From assembly GCA_946402705.1 (NCBI GenBank), contig CAMIXG010000013.1, positions 1 to 46,290 on the forward strand: a DNA stretch of 46,290 bases, given 5' to 3'. Shown piece by piece: positions 8,823 to 16,954 of the stretch (position 1 is the first letter of the stretch; every line of letters begins with the position of its first letter). The translations under genes were made by a program, and so were the position numbers. The notes below the pieces were generated by a model, which ran no database searches, was not told the DNA's origin, and saw only the letters and a list, made by a program, of their open reading frames with translations. Origin of the DNA: an uncultured Tissierellia bacterium. Its GTDB lineage: Bacteria; Bacillota; Clostridia; Tissierellales; Tissierellaceae.

Positions 8823-10202
8823 TTAAACTCTTTTGTACATAATTTTTAAAATCTTATCTGTATCTTTTGTTATCTTATATAATTCACTAGTTCTATAACC
8901 AACTACCCATAGTATATTTTCATCATCTACAAGAAGTGGTATATCCTCCCTCTCATCTCTAGGTATTTTTTCATCGATAAAATAATCTTTTATCTTCTTT
9001 TTACCCCTCATACCATAGGGAGTGAATTTATCTCCATTTTTTCTGCTTCTAAACCTCAAAGAACCATTTATATTATTATAATCAAAGTATACAGTATCTT
9101 TTTCTTTCTTGCTATTTATATACTGCTTATAGTCTATTATTTCAGATTTAAAACTATAACCTTCATTATACATTATAACATCTTCTTTTAAAATATATTC
9201 AAATTTTGTATCTTTTAAAGATTTTCTTTTTCCTACGATTAAACTATTATAACTGGTAGTACATACTATATCATTTGCTATAGTTATTTCCTTACCAGTT
9301 TCCCCACTGGTAAATACGTCTATTATACTTGTTAAGTGTACTTCAGATATACCTTGTAAGGTTTTATTAAGCTCTAGAATTGCCCTTCTTAAAACTCTAT
9401 ATTTCATACTTATATCAAGCCCTGTAAACTTGAGCCTATCCATGTATATATTATCTAACCCTACTTTATCAACTATTAGTTTGTAACTTTTTTCTCCCTC
9501 TCTTTCAAGGAAATTAGAATCTATATCTGCCAAATAGGCTGTTCTTTCTAGAGTCTTAATTATATTTGGATTAAAATTCTCCATTATATATGGTAGGAGT
9601 TCAAGCCTTATTTTATTCCTAGTATATATTGTTTCAAAGTTTGTATCATCCTGAGTTATTTCTATATCATTTTCCTTTATGTATGTTTCAAGCTCTTCTC
9701 TAGATATATCTAAAATAGGTCTGATTATATTTCCAACCCTATGCTCTATACCTCTTAAACCATCTATTCCAGTCCCTCTCATAAATCTCATCAAAAGGGT
9801 TTCAGCCTGATCGTTTAAATTATGTGCTACTGCTATTTTTCCATTTTCATATGAACTTAAAATTTCATTAAAAAATCCATACCTAAGTATTCTACCAGCT
9901 TCTTCTGAAGTTATTTTATGCTCCTTAGCATAGGCATTCATATCCACTGTAGTTGTAAAAAAAGGCAGTTTTAATTTATTAGCAGTATTTTCTGCAAATT
10001 TTTGATCTCTAAGGGCATATTCTCCTCTTACGCTATGATTGACATGAGCCAAGAACAAGTTAAAATTATATTTTTCCCTTAGTTCTAAAAGAATATATAA
10101 TAAGGCCATAGAATCCACTCCACCTGATAGACCAAGTAAAATGGTATCTCCATCTTCTATCATATTATACCTATTAATTGTCTTTAAAACAGTATTTAAC
10201 AT
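8823..10202 (-). CDS. tilS: tRNA(Ile)-lysidine synthetase
   Basis: Modifies the C34 wobble base of the minor tRNA-Ile to lysidine, so that AUA codons are read as isoleucine; essential in an A+T-rich genome that uses AUA heavily. The PP-loop SGGVDS is at residues 26-31, followed by the N-type ATP pyrophosphatase domain ([27 protein letters not shown]). The C-terminal TilS domain ends with [35 protein letters not shown]. It is 459 residues long with an ATG start after AAAGGAGA. An intrinsic terminator lies just upstream, so transcription probably comes from read-through of the S1-domain gene. Confidence 0.97.
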   Translation of the reverse strand: MLNTVLKTINRYNMIEDGDTILLGLSGGVDSMALLYILLELREKYNFNLFLAHVNHSVRGEYALRDQKFAENTANKLKLPFFTTTVDMNAYAKEHKITSEEAGRILRYGFFNEILSSYENGKIAVAHNLNDQAETLLMRFMRGTGIDGLRGIEHRVGNIIRPILDISREELETYIKENDIEITQDDTNFETIYTRNKIRLELLPYIMENFNPNIIKTLERTAYLADIDSNFLEREGEKSYKLIVDKVGLDNIYMDRLKFTGLDISMKYRVLRRAILELNKTLQGISEVHLTSIIDVFTSGETGKEITIANDIVCTTSYNSLIVGKRKSLKDTKFEYILKEDVIMYNEGYSFKSEIIDYKQYINSKKEKDTVYFDYNNINGSLRFRSRKNGDKFTPYGMRGKKKIKDYFIDEKIPRDEREDIPLLVDDENILWVVGYRTSELYKITKDTDKILKIMYKRV

Positions 10203-10223
10203 AGTATCTCCTTTGCTATAAAT

Positions 10224-10253
10224 GCTAAAAAAACCGGAATATTAATCCGGTTT
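10224..10253 (-). terminator. terminator between the S1-domain gene and tilS
   Basis: An 8-bp stem (10231-10238 with 10246-10253) closes a 7-nt loop and is followed on the minus strand by seven T residues. Only about 20 nt separate it from the tilS start, which leaves no room for a promoter. Confidence 0.85.
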
Positions 10254-10263
10254 AAATTTATTA

Positions 10264-10680
10264 TTAATATTCTTTTGTTCTAAATCCGCCACTACTACCT
10301 TTTCTACCATCTCGGCCCTTTATTTGTTCGTGTCTTTCACTACTTTGTTTTAAAAAACTATTCATTTTATCTTCAAAAGACAAACCTTTTTGACTCTCTC
10401 CACCACCTATTTTGACTTGTGCAGGTTGTGTTGACTTAGCTTGAGCCTGTCTTATTGACAGTCCAATCTTACCATCGTCAGATACTGAAAGAATCTTAAC
10501 GTTAACTTTTTGTCCTTTTTTTAAGTAATCTGATACCTTTTCTACATAATCATGGGATATCTCCGAAATGTGTACTAGTCCACTCTTACCTTCTTCTAAT
10601 TCAATAAATGCTCCAAAGTTGGTAATCCCTGTAACGGTACCCTTTACAACTTTTCCTTCTGATACAGGCATATAACTCAT
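10264..10680 (-). CDS. S1 domain RNA-binding protein (YabR-like)
   Basis: A single S1/OB RNA-binding domain at about residues 5-78 (GKVVKGTVTGITNFGAFIELEEGKSGLVHISEIS...GQKVNVKILSVSDDGKIGLSIRQA), then a hydrophilic tail rich in Gly, Lys and Arg. Its length (138) and position between divIC and tilS match B. subtilis yabR and related CvfD-type post-transcriptional regulators. It is likely ribosome- or mRNA-associated. AGGAGG lies only 2 nt before the first ATG and 11 nt before the second (codon 4), so the exact start is ambiguous. It has its own promoter and terminator. Confidence 0.9.
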   Translation of the reverse strand: MSYMPVSEGKVVKGTVTGITNFGAFIELEEGKSGLVHISEISHDYVEKVSDYLKKGQKVNVKILSVSDDGKIGLSIRQAQAKSTQPAQVKIGGGESQKGLSFEDKMNSFLKQSSERHEQIKGRDGRKGSSGGFRTKEY

Positions 10681-10715
10681 ATCCTCCTTAATAGTTTAAA
10701 ATATTCTCTTAAGAT

Positions 10716-10744
10716 AGTATATATCTATTGTTTAACTATGTCAA
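10716..10744 (-). promoter_or_regulatory. promoter of the S1-domain gene
   Basis: On the minus strand TTGACA (10739-10744), a 17-nt spacer and TATACT (10716-10721) lie directly after the divIC stop codon, about 36 nt upstream of the S1 gene start. Confidence 0.8.
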
Positions 10745-10754
10745 TGAATAAGAT

Positions 10755-11063
10755 TTACTTTGCCTTATTCTTATCAATGACTATAATTTCCCTAGGTTTA
10801 ACCATTCCCATTTCTTCTCTAGCAACCTTTTCTATGAATTGTAAAGAATCACTATCTGATATTTCCTTTTCCAATATTTTTATATCTTCTTCTAACTCTG
10901 CTATCTGTTCTTCCTGTTTTGCTTTTTTCACTTCTAATTCTTTCTTTAGTTTATGCTGTTCTATATAAGTCCATGATAAATAAACTATTAAGGCAATAAA
11001 TAAAACTTTATGTATCCTTATATTACTTTTCTTCTTTTTTTTAGTTTTAGTATTATCTGGCAT
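10755..11063 (-). CDS. divIC: septum formation initiator DivIC/FtsB-like
   Basis: Bitopic division protein that forms a complex with FtsL and DivIB at the septum. A short basic cytoplasmic tail (KTKKKKK) precedes one membrane helix (about residues 20-35, VLFIALIVYLSWTYI), then an extracytoplasmic coiled coil and the family end motif EKVAREEMGMVKPREIIVI. I place the start at the ATG 11061-11063 (102 residues): the upstream in-frame GTG (11070-11072) overlaps the Shine-Dalgarno TGGAG that is well spaced for the ATG. It lies between rqcP and the YabR-like gene, as in Bacillus, with yabP and yabQ missing. Confidence 0.92.
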   Translation of the reverse strand: MPDNTKTKKKKKSNIRIHKVLFIALIVYLSWTYIEQHKLKKELEVKKAKQEEQIAELEEDIKILEKEISDSDSLQFIEKVAREEMGMVKPREIIVIDKNKAK

Positions 11064-11098
11064 TATTTTCACTCCAAGTATATTTTAATTTGTCTTAA

Positions 11099-11127
11099 AT
11101 AATAACATTTAATATCTATTATTTCAA
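11099..11127 (-). promoter_or_regulatory. divIC promoter
   Basis: On the minus strand TTGAAA (11122-11127), a 17-nt spacer and TATTAT (11099-11104) lie between rqcP and divIC, about 40 nt upstream of the chosen ATG. Confidence 0.7.
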
Positions 11128-11143
11128 GTTTGACAAATCTAAC

Positions 11144-11383
11144 TTATAATTGTCTGTATAATTCTTCTGCTTGATTTTTCTTCACATTTTCTTCAAGTTT
11201 TAAAACTTCGCACTTAAATACTCCTGTTCCAAAAGATATTTGTATAATATCACCCACAGAAACTTTATCTCCTGCCTTAGCTAATTTATCATTTATAAGC
11301 ACTCTTTCTTGGTCACAAGCATCTTTAGCAACTGTTCTTCTCTTTATTATTCTAGAATCTTTTAAAAATTTATCAAGTCTCAT
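11144..11383 (-). CDS. rqcP: S4-domain protein RqcP (ribosome-associated quality control)
   Basis: A 79-residue Hsp15/YabO-type protein made of one S4 RNA-binding domain (MRLDKFLKDSRIIKRRTVAKDACDQERVLINDKLAKAGDKVSVGDIIQI). In B. subtilis this protein binds obstructed 50S subunits and works with RqcH in C-terminal alanine tailing. Start ATG with TAGGAGGAG upstream. The HU terminator ends about 20 nt before the start, so rqcP is probably expressed by read-through from the HU or mazG unit. Confidence 0.93.
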   Translation of the reverse strand: MRLDKFLKDSRIIKRRTVAKDACDQERVLINDKLAKAGDKVSVGDIIQISFGTGVFKCEVLKLEENVKKNQAEELYRQL

Positions 11384-11405
11384 AGCCCTCTCCTCCTAAA
11401 TATGA

Positions 11406-11437
11406 TTACAAAAAAACCAGGTACTAGACCTGGTTTT
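11406..11437 (-). terminator. HU terminator, immediately upstream of rqcP
   Basis: A perfect 10-bp stem (11413-11422 with 11428-11437), 5-nt loop and seven T residues on the minus strand, beginning a few bases after the HU stop codon. This is a strong intrinsic terminator. Confidence 0.9.
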
Positions 11438-11439
11438 AA

Positions 11440-11718
11440 TTATTTGTTTACTATATCTTTTAAAGTTTTTCCTGCTCTAAATACTGGTGCTTTAGATGCT
11501 GGTATACTAATAACTTCTTCAGGATTTCTTGGATTTCTTCCTTCTCTAGCTTTTCTATCTCTAACTTCGAAAGTACCAAATCCAACTAATTGAACTTTGT
11601 CTCCTTCTGCTAAAGATTCTTGTACTGTTTCTAAAAATGCGTTTAATGCATTTTCAGTATCTTTTTTTGTTAATCCACATTTTTCTGCCATAGTAGTTAT
11701 TAATTCTGCTTTGTTCAT
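11440..11718 (-). CDS. hup: HU family DNA-binding protein
   Basis: Nucleoid-associated dimeric protein that bends and compacts DNA. The 92 residues match bacterial HU throughout: MNKAELI at the N-terminus, VQLVGFGTFEVRDRKAREGRNPRNPEEVISIPASKAPVFRAGKTLKDIVN in the arm and C-terminus, with the intercalating-proline region RNPRNPEE. ATG start with AGGAGG about 10 nt upstream. It sits between mazG and rqcP and is followed by a strong terminator, which would allow HU message to exceed that of downstream rqcP. Confidence 0.97.
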   Translation of the reverse strand: MNKAELITTMAEKCGLTKKDTENALNAFLETVQESLAEGDKVQLVGFGTFEVRDRKAREGRNPRNPEEVISIPASKAPVFRAGKTLKDIVNK

Positions 11719-11757
11719 AATTTTTCTTCCTCCTTATTTTTGGACCTAAATCTCAAG

Positions 11758-13209
11758 TTACTCACTTTTTTTAGCTAAATCCCATAAAGAATCTAACTGA
11801 CTTAAAGAAAGTTCTTTTAAATCTTTTTCCATTTTTGACGCTTCTTTTTCCATGTAATCAAATCTAGTTATGAATTTATTTATAGTCTTATTTAAAGCAA
11901 CTTCTGGATCAATCTTCAACAATCTAGATAGATTTACTACACTAAATAATAAATCACCTATTTCACCTTCGATATTTTCTTCTTCAGAAATGGCTTGTTT
12001 TACTTCTAAAAGCTCTTCTGAAATTTTATCCAAGGGTCCTTCTAGAGTTTCCCAATCGAATCCAACTTTTGCTGCTTCTCTCTGTATTTTATAACTAGTT
12101 AACAAGGATGGCAACCCTTTTATGTCCTTTAAAATACTTGAGTGAGTTTTTAGATCCCTTTTCTCATATTTAAGTACATCCCAATTATACACCATATCTG
12201 TGTCTTTTTCTAGCTTTTTGTTGGAAAATACATGAGGATGTCGATAAATTAATTTTTCACCTAAAGAAGATATTACTTCATATATATTAAAGTCACCAGC
12301 TTCTTTAGCTATTTGGCTATGGAAAACTACTTGTAGTAGCACATCTCCTAGCTCTTCTACTAAGTTATCTACATCATTGTTATCTATTGCGTCGGCTACT
12401 TCATATGCCTCTTCAATCATTGCTCCTCTCATGGACTCATGAGTTTGTTCCTTATCCCAGTTACAACCATTTTCACTCCTAAGTACACTCATTATTTCAA
12501 GTATATCTTGGAAGCTAAATTTTTCCTTCTCTGATATCTTGCCCATTTTAGGAATATATAAACTAGTTAAAAGATCTGGCTCTAAGTTTCTATCAAGTTC
12601 AAAGATAGGTACTAAATCCTTACTTTCATCTTTCATACCTGCATTCTTTATGAAATACACCATATATTCATCTCCATATATTTCAGAGAGTCTAAGTTTT
12701 ACCTCAGATAAAATATACTTGCTATATACCTGTGTAATTATGGTATCTGCATTTATATTTAGGTGTTCCATTTCTAGACCTATTCCGTCTAGTATCTGTA
12801 ATCCATCTATGGGATCAGCTTTTACAAGTTCAAGCATAGGTTCAATAAAGCTAATACCAGATATTATTTCCATTTCAATATCTAGGAATTCTCTATTTAA
12901 TAATATCTTGACTGTTTTTTCTGCCACCATTGGATTGCCTGGTACAATATAGTTGATTTCTCCATACGTATTTACATGTTCGACAAGCTTTTCAACTATA
13001 GTTTCATATACTTCTTCAAATTTTTCTGACTGACAATATATATCATCGAAAGATTCATATGTTACATCATTTCTGTCTAAATAGTCCACAGTAGGGTGTT
13101 CTTTAGTTCTTAAATAGTTTTTAGTTCCGTCCTTCATTTTTTCTATAGCTCCTATAGTCAATGAGTTTATATTACCTGGCCCTAATCCTATTATATATAT
13201 TTTTTTCAT
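11758..13209 (-). CDS. mazG: nucleoside triphosphate pyrophosphohydrolase, MazG with N-terminal tetrapyrrole-methylase-like domain (YabN-like)
   Basis: House-cleaning hydrolase of non-canonical or excess NTPs. The 483 residues divide into a SAM-methyltransferase-like domain (1 to about 220; starts KKIYIIGLGPGNINSLTIGAIEKM) and a MazG domain (about 235-480) with the metal-binding EEAYEVADAIDNND-VDNLVEELGDVLLQVVFHSQIA. The two-domain form is the YabN type of Firmicutes. The AGGTG ribosome site overlaps the end of the upstream flippase gene (8-nt gap), indicating translational coupling. It corresponds to yabN in the Bacillus order. Confidence 0.95.
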   Translation of the reverse strand: MKKIYIIGLGPGNINSLTIGAIEKMKDGTKNYLRTKEHPTVDYLDRNDVTYESFDDIYCQSEKFEEVYETIVEKLVEHVNTYGEINYIVPGNPMVAEKTVKILLNREFLDIEMEIISGISFIEPMLELVKADPIDGLQILDGIGLEMEHLNINADTIITQVYSKYILSEVKLRLSEIYGDEYMVYFIKNAGMKDESKDLVPIFELDRNLEPDLLTSLYIPKMGKISEKEKFSFQDILEIMSVLRSENGCNWDKEQTHESMRGAMIEEAYEVADAIDNNDVDNLVEELGDVLLQVVFHSQIAKEAGDFNIYEVISSLGEKLIYRHPHVFSNKKLEKDTDMVYNWDVLKYEKRDLKTHSSILKDIKGLPSLLTSYKIQREAAKVGFDWETLEGPLDKISEELLEVKQAISEEENIEGEIGDLLFSVVNLSRLLKIDPEVALNKTINKFITRFDYMEKEASKMEKDLKELSLSQLDSLWDLAKKSE

Positions 13210-13217
13210 GTTATCAC

Positions 13218-14825
13218 CTACTGCTTTCTGAATTTTCTCAAGATACCATTTATCTTATCACCTTTTGGCATTATTTTCAACTCTTCCTCTGAAATTGCTC
13301 CCGTTACAAATAATAGTATAACATAGGTAATTCCTCCAAGCATGATAGAACCTAGAGTTGCAATACTTTGTCCCACTAGCATTTTTATTAAAACAAAGGA
13401 TATTTTAACAACAATTCCCATTCCTATAGCTGATATGAGAGGCTTTTTAAGAATATAGTCATAGTCTATTTTATATCCAGTAACTTTCTTTATAGCGATT
13501 ATGTCCAATAAGGCTGCTATAGCAAAGGCTACAACAGTTGAAAATGCTGCACCATATATATTTATATATTCTACTCCAGTCAAGGTATAAGTTAGCACTG
13601 CCTTTACTAGGGCACCAACTAATAAATTTGCTGCTGGAATAAGTGGATGACCTAAACCTTGAAGCATAGCAGCTAAGGTTTGTACTAAGGTTAAAAAGAT
13701 AACTCCTAATGATAGTACCTTTAATATATTTCCCGTACTAACTATTGTTTCAACTGTATTTTTATAATATAAAAGTCCTATTATAGGTCTTGCCAATAAA
13801 AATAATCCTATGGCGCAAGGTAATCCTAGCATTAAGGTTGTCTTTATTCCCGATGAAATTATTTTTTCTGTTCCCTTTAAATCGTCTCTAGCCTTTGTAT
13901 TTGATATGGCTGGTACTAAACTTACCGAAAGGGCTACTGCAAATACTTGTGGCAGATTTATTAAGGTTTGAGCCATACCCTTAAAATTTCCATATAGGGC
14001 ATTTGCCTCTGCTTCTGTAAAGTTTATAGTTTGTAGTTTTTTGAGTACTATCTTTAAATCTATATAATCCATAATTGGAAGAATGGCAGCTCCTAATGTA
14101 ATTGGTACTGCTATCTTTAAAAGGGATTTCAGTATCTCTGCTGATGGTTCTTCATCAACTACCACACTTCTTTTTATCTCTTCATCTATCTTTGGCTTTC
14201 TTTTAAAGTAAATTACTATAACTGCAAGAGTTCCTGCAACTGCTCCAATTGTTGCTCCAAAAGATGCAGCTCCTGCTGCCATTGGTATTCCCTTGTCTAA
14301 GACTAAAATTGTCAAACTAAGCCCCAAGAAAACTCTGAAAAACTGTTCTAAGGTCTGTGATATTGCCGTTGGAACCATGTCTTGTGATCCTTGAAAATAT
14401 CCTCTAAGAACTGACATAACTGGAACAAATACAAGAGCAGGCGCAAGTCCAACTAGTGAATAATATGCCTTTGTATTACCAATGTTATTTACTATGTTAT
14501 GTGCATTTAGGTATAAGTATACTGATGATATTAAACCAAATACAAATAGAAATATTAAGGATATTTTAAATACCCTATGTGCCCCTCTATAGTCTTCTAT
14601 AGATCTTTTCTCTGATACTAGTTTGGCTATAGCCACAGGAAATCCTGCTGTAGATATTGTTAAAAGTAAAGTATAGAATGGATAAGCTGTTTGATAGTAT
14701 CCCATTCCTTCAGACTTTATTAAATTTGAAAGGGGTATTCTATATATTGCTCCCAGTATCTTTACAAGCACTGCTGCAATACTAAGTATAAATGCCCCCT
14801 TCAGAAAATTATTTTCTTCTTTCAT
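13218..14825 (-). CDS. polysaccharide/lipid flippase of the MOP superfamily (SpoVB/YabM/MurJ-like)
   Basis: A 535-residue membrane protein with about 14 hydrophobic helices. The N-terminus NFLKGAFILSIAAVLVKILGAIYRIPLSNLIKSEGMGYYQTAYPFYTLLLTISTAGFPVAIAKLVSEK is characteristic of the SpoVB/MurJ branch of MVF-type transporters, which flip lipid-linked wall precursors. At this position Bacillus has yabM. As no sporulation genes are seen, a role in lipid II or another undecaprenyl-linked glycan export during growth is likely; the exact substrate is not readable. ATG start with GGAGGTTAGG upstream. Confidence 0.9.
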   Translation of the reverse strand: MKEENNFLKGAFILSIAAVLVKILGAIYRIPLSNLIKSEGMGYYQTAYPFYTLLLTISTAGFPVAIAKLVSEKRSIEDYRGAHRVFKISLIFLFVFGLISSVYLYLNAHNIVNNIGNTKAYYSLVGLAPALVFVPVMSVLRGYFQGSQDMVPTAISQTLEQFFRVFLGLSLTILVLDKGIPMAAGAASFGATIGAVAGTLAVIVIYFKRKPKIDEEIKRSVVVDEEPSAEILKSLLKIAVPITLGAAILPIMDYIDLKIVLKKLQTINFTEAEANALYGNFKGMAQTLINLPQVFAVALSVSLVPAISNTKARDDLKGTEKIISSGIKTTLMLGLPCAIGLFLLARPIIGLLYYKNTVETIVSTGNILKVLSLGVIFLTLVQTLAAMLQGLGHPLIPAANLLVGALVKAVLTYTLTGVEYINIYGAAFSTVVAFAIAALLDIIAIKKVTGYKIDYDYILKKPLISAIGMGIVVKISFVLIKMLVGQSIATLGSIMLGGITYVILLFVTGAISEEELKIMPKGDKINGILRKFRKQ

Positions 14826-14855
14826 TTCCTAACCTCCAATATTGTAACTTCATAT

Positions 14856-14861
14856 ATTATA
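14856..14861 (-). promoter_or_regulatory. candidate -10 box upstream of the flippase gene
   Basis: A perfect TATAAT on the minus strand (14856-14861) lies about 31 nt before the flippase start and after the TraX-gene terminator, but no good -35 box is seen 16-18 nt upstream. Confidence 0.35.
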
Positions 14862-14894
14862 ACATTATTCTCATAAAAACCATATTTTATAAAA

Positions 14895-14922
14895 CATAAA
14901 AAATCTACCTTTCAGTAGATTT
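14895..14922 (-). terminator. TraX-family gene terminator
   Basis: An 8-bp stem (14901-14908 with 14915-14922), 6-nt loop and six T residues on the minus strand, directly after the stop codon. Confidence 0.8.
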
Positions 14923-14930
14923 CCATATTT

Positions 14931-15644
14931 TCAGAGTATTTTACTAGCTAAAATAGCTATTATCCAAAGGTGTAATGGATAAAATACATAAAACATATAC
15001 TTGGTAAACTTATTGGTAAAACCTCTCTTACCATTATAGATATAGATAAATGGAAGACCTGCTACCATTAGAAAATCTGAATTATACATAAGCATATTTA
15101 AAGTTTCACCTAAGCTATCATACTTAACATAGGCCATCTTAAAAAATAGCACTGTCAGTAAAACATATCCTAGATTTCTCATAGCTACTCTATCCTTAAA
15201 TAGATAGGTAATTATCATAAAGGGCAGTATAATAACTCCGCCTTCTGTAAATAAAGAGGCTCCTAACACTATAAATAAGAATATACTGCCTAATAACCTT
15301 CTATCTTTTCTTAAAAACTCATCTATTATATATAAACTGGTTACTCCCAGGGCTAGAGTTAAAAATATATTATTATGAACAAAGTATTTAATATCCTTAA
15401 CTATAAATTTATTCACAACAATATTTCCAATAGCCATTATAAAACTTGCCATAAATAGCCTTAGCATATATTTTTTCTTATCCCTTGTATGTATATATCC
15501 TTCCACAGATAAATAGGCAAAAACTTGAGCCACTGGTCTAGTTAATAAATGAAATATCCCTGCCATTTTAGGACTTATAAAGTATCCAATATGATCAAAA
15601 ACCATCATTACCATCATTAAAACCTTTAAACTTGTTCCACTCAT
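14931..15644 (-). CDS. TraX family membrane protein
   Basis: A 237-residue protein with about eight hydrophobic helices and very short loops. The N-terminus (MSGTSLKVLMMVMMVFDHIGYFISP), LLTRPVAQVFAYLSVEGYIHTRDKKKYMLRL and the C-terminal MFYVFYPLHLWIIAIL match the TraX family, named after the F-plasmid pilin acetylase but widespread on Firmicutes chromosomes, where they probably are membrane acyl- or acetyltransferases. No conjugation gene is nearby. It is monocistronic by its own terminator and interrupts the Bacillus-type order between mfd and the flippase. The ATG has GAGGAGG upstream. Confidence 0.85.
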   Translation of the reverse strand: MSGTSLKVLMMVMMVFDHIGYFISPKMAGIFHLLTRPVAQVFAYLSVEGYIHTRDKKKYMLRLFMASFIMAIGNIVVNKFIVKDIKYFVHNNIFLTLALGVTSLYIIDEFLRKDRRLLGSIFLFIVLGASLFTEGGVIILPFMIITYLFKDRVAMRNLGYVLLTVLFFKMAYVKYDSLGETLNMLMYNSDFLMVAGLPFIYIYNGKRGFTNKFTKYMFYVFYPLHLWIIAILASKIL

Positions 15645-15750
15645 AGAAACCTCCTCATTCTTTCACCAGTTTATCTTACTAAATATATTTTAATATTTAA
15701 GACAGTATTTATTAATATTTTATTAAGTATTTATTTTTCTATCTATCTTG

Positions 15751-15779
15751 TATCTGCAGATATGTCCTAAAATATAGCA
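15751..15779 (-). promoter_or_regulatory. possible extended -10 promoter and palindrome upstream of the TraX-family gene
   Basis: On the minus strand TGCTATATT (15771-15779) resembles an extended -10 box; no -35 box is evident. A perfect 12-bp palindrome, TATCTGCAGATA (15751-15762), lies where transcription would begin and could be an operator. Nothing else is recognisable in the 213-nt gap apart from the foldase-gene terminator. Confidence 0.3.
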
Positions 15780-15800
15780 TTTAGATTCTTATTTTTTCCC

Positions 15801-15830
15801 AATAAAAAAGATAGGCAGCTGCCTATCTCT
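15801..15830 (-). terminator. terminator of the foldase gene
   Basis: A perfect 20-nt palindrome (15809-15828) followed on the minus strand by TTTTTTATT, about 30 nt past the stop codon. Confidence 0.85.
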
Positions 15831-15834
15831 TCTA

Positions 15835-15862
15835 AGAACTTAATTAATAGAACTTAATTAAT
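15835..15862. repeat. tandem 14-bp direct repeat over the foldase stop codon
   Basis: AGAACTTAATTAAT occurs twice without a gap (15835-15848, 15849-15862). The second copy contains the TAA stop codon of the foldase gene. Confidence 0.85.
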
Positions 15863-16913
15863 TTTTCTTTTCTTCTTTTTTATCTTCTACTTTGTCATCT
15901 TTTTTATCGTCTTTTTTGTCTTCTTTTTTGTCTTCTTTGATTTGAATATTGTCTTTAAAAGTTTCTATTTTAGCTTCTTTTTCAAGTTTCTTCATTTCTT
16001 CCACATACTTGTCTTCTTTAAGGGCATTTTCTATATCTGCCTTTAAATCTTTAAATTCAACTTTTTTATCTTCTACCTTGATTATATGGTAACCAAAATC
16101 ACTTTTTACTAGGTCACTTATTTCCCCTTTTTTTAGAGCAAATGCAGCATCTTCAAATTCTTTTACCATTTGTCCTCTACCAAAATATCCTAAATCTCCA
16201 CCTTTTGCTGCAGAGCCTGGATCTTCTGATTTAGTTTTTGCTATCTCATCAAAGTTTCCACCATTTTTAACTTCTGCAAGTATAGCTTCTGCTTTAGCTT
16301 TAGCCTCTTCTGCTTGTTTTGCATCAGTTTGTTCAACTTTTATTAAAATATGTTTTGCATGAACTTCACCTAATTCATCCTTGTGTTCTTCAAAATATTT
16401 TTTAGCTTCTTGTTCTGATACCTTTATGTCTTTAAGAACTGCTTCTTTTTGCTTACTAGCTAGTAGCATTTTTTTAACATCTTCTTTAAAGTCTTTTTCA
16501 TCTATTCCATTAGCTGTTAAGTAACCCTTAAAAGATTCTTCTCCACCAACCATTTCAACATAGTTTTTCATAGTTTCGTCAATCTCTTTATCTTCTACTT
16601 TAATTCCTCTTTTTTCTGCATCTTGCATTATAACTTGTTCTGTTACTATTTGGCTTATTATTTCGTCTATAACTTGATCTTTTAAAGTAAGTCCTTCTTC
16701 GCCTACTTTTTGATTAAGTATGTCTTCTCCCATTTGACTTTCATACATGTTTTTTACCATTTCATAATTTTTATCGAATCTTTCCATTGGTACTGCTTGT
16801 CCATTTACTATAACGATGGCATTACTATCAGTTTTCCCACATCCAACTGCTGTAAATGTGATCGTACATGCTAGTGCTACAACTGCACCTTTTTTCACAA
16901 TATTTTTTAACAT
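15858..16913 (-). CDS. prsA: peptidylprolyl isomerase lipoprotein, PrsA/PpiC-type foldase
   Basis: Extracytoplasmic chaperone that helps exported proteins fold. It has 351 residues. The signal peptide ends in a lipobox, TAVGC, with the lipid-modified Cys25. A SurA-like N-terminal helical domain is followed by a parvulin domain at about 185-285 (VHAKHILIKVEQ...FDEIAKTKSEDPGSAAKGGDLGYFGRGQMVKEFEDAAFALKKGEISDLVKSDFGYHIIKV). The C-terminus is a low-complexity tail of Lys, Asp and Glu repeats. A PpiC-type gene (yacD) also occurs in the Bacillus cluster, though at another place. It follows mfd by 41 nt. Confidence 0.93.
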   Translation of the reverse strand: MLKNIVKKGAVVALACTITFTAVGCGKTDSNAIVIVNGQAVPMERFDKNYEMVKNMYESQMGEDILNQKVGEEGLTLKDQVIDEIISQIVTEQVIMQDAEKRGIKVEDKEIDETMKNYVEMVGGEESFKGYLTANGIDEKDFKEDVKKMLLASKQKEAVLKDIKVSEQEAKKYFEEHKDELGEVHAKHILIKVEQTDAKQAEEAKAKAEAILAEVKNGGNFDEIAKTKSEDPGSAAKGGDLGYFGRGQMVKEFEDAAFALKKGEISDLVKSDFGYHIIKVEDKKVEFKDLKADIENALKEDKYVEEMKKLEKEAKIETFKDNIQIKEDKKEDKKDDKKDDKVEDKKEEKKN

Positions 16914-16954
16914 TTAAAAACATCCTTTCTATCATTTGAGACTCATAATAGATA

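Noticed and set aside
14931..15644. Trace of a conjugative element because of the TraX name
   Set aside because: No other conjugation, integrase or transposase gene and no change in base composition; TraX-family proteins are common on chromosomes.
15870..15950. Repeated Lys/Asp units at the foldase C-terminus as a functional repeat domain
   Set aside because: Low-complexity charged tail, best explained by A+G-rich slippage; no defined unit.
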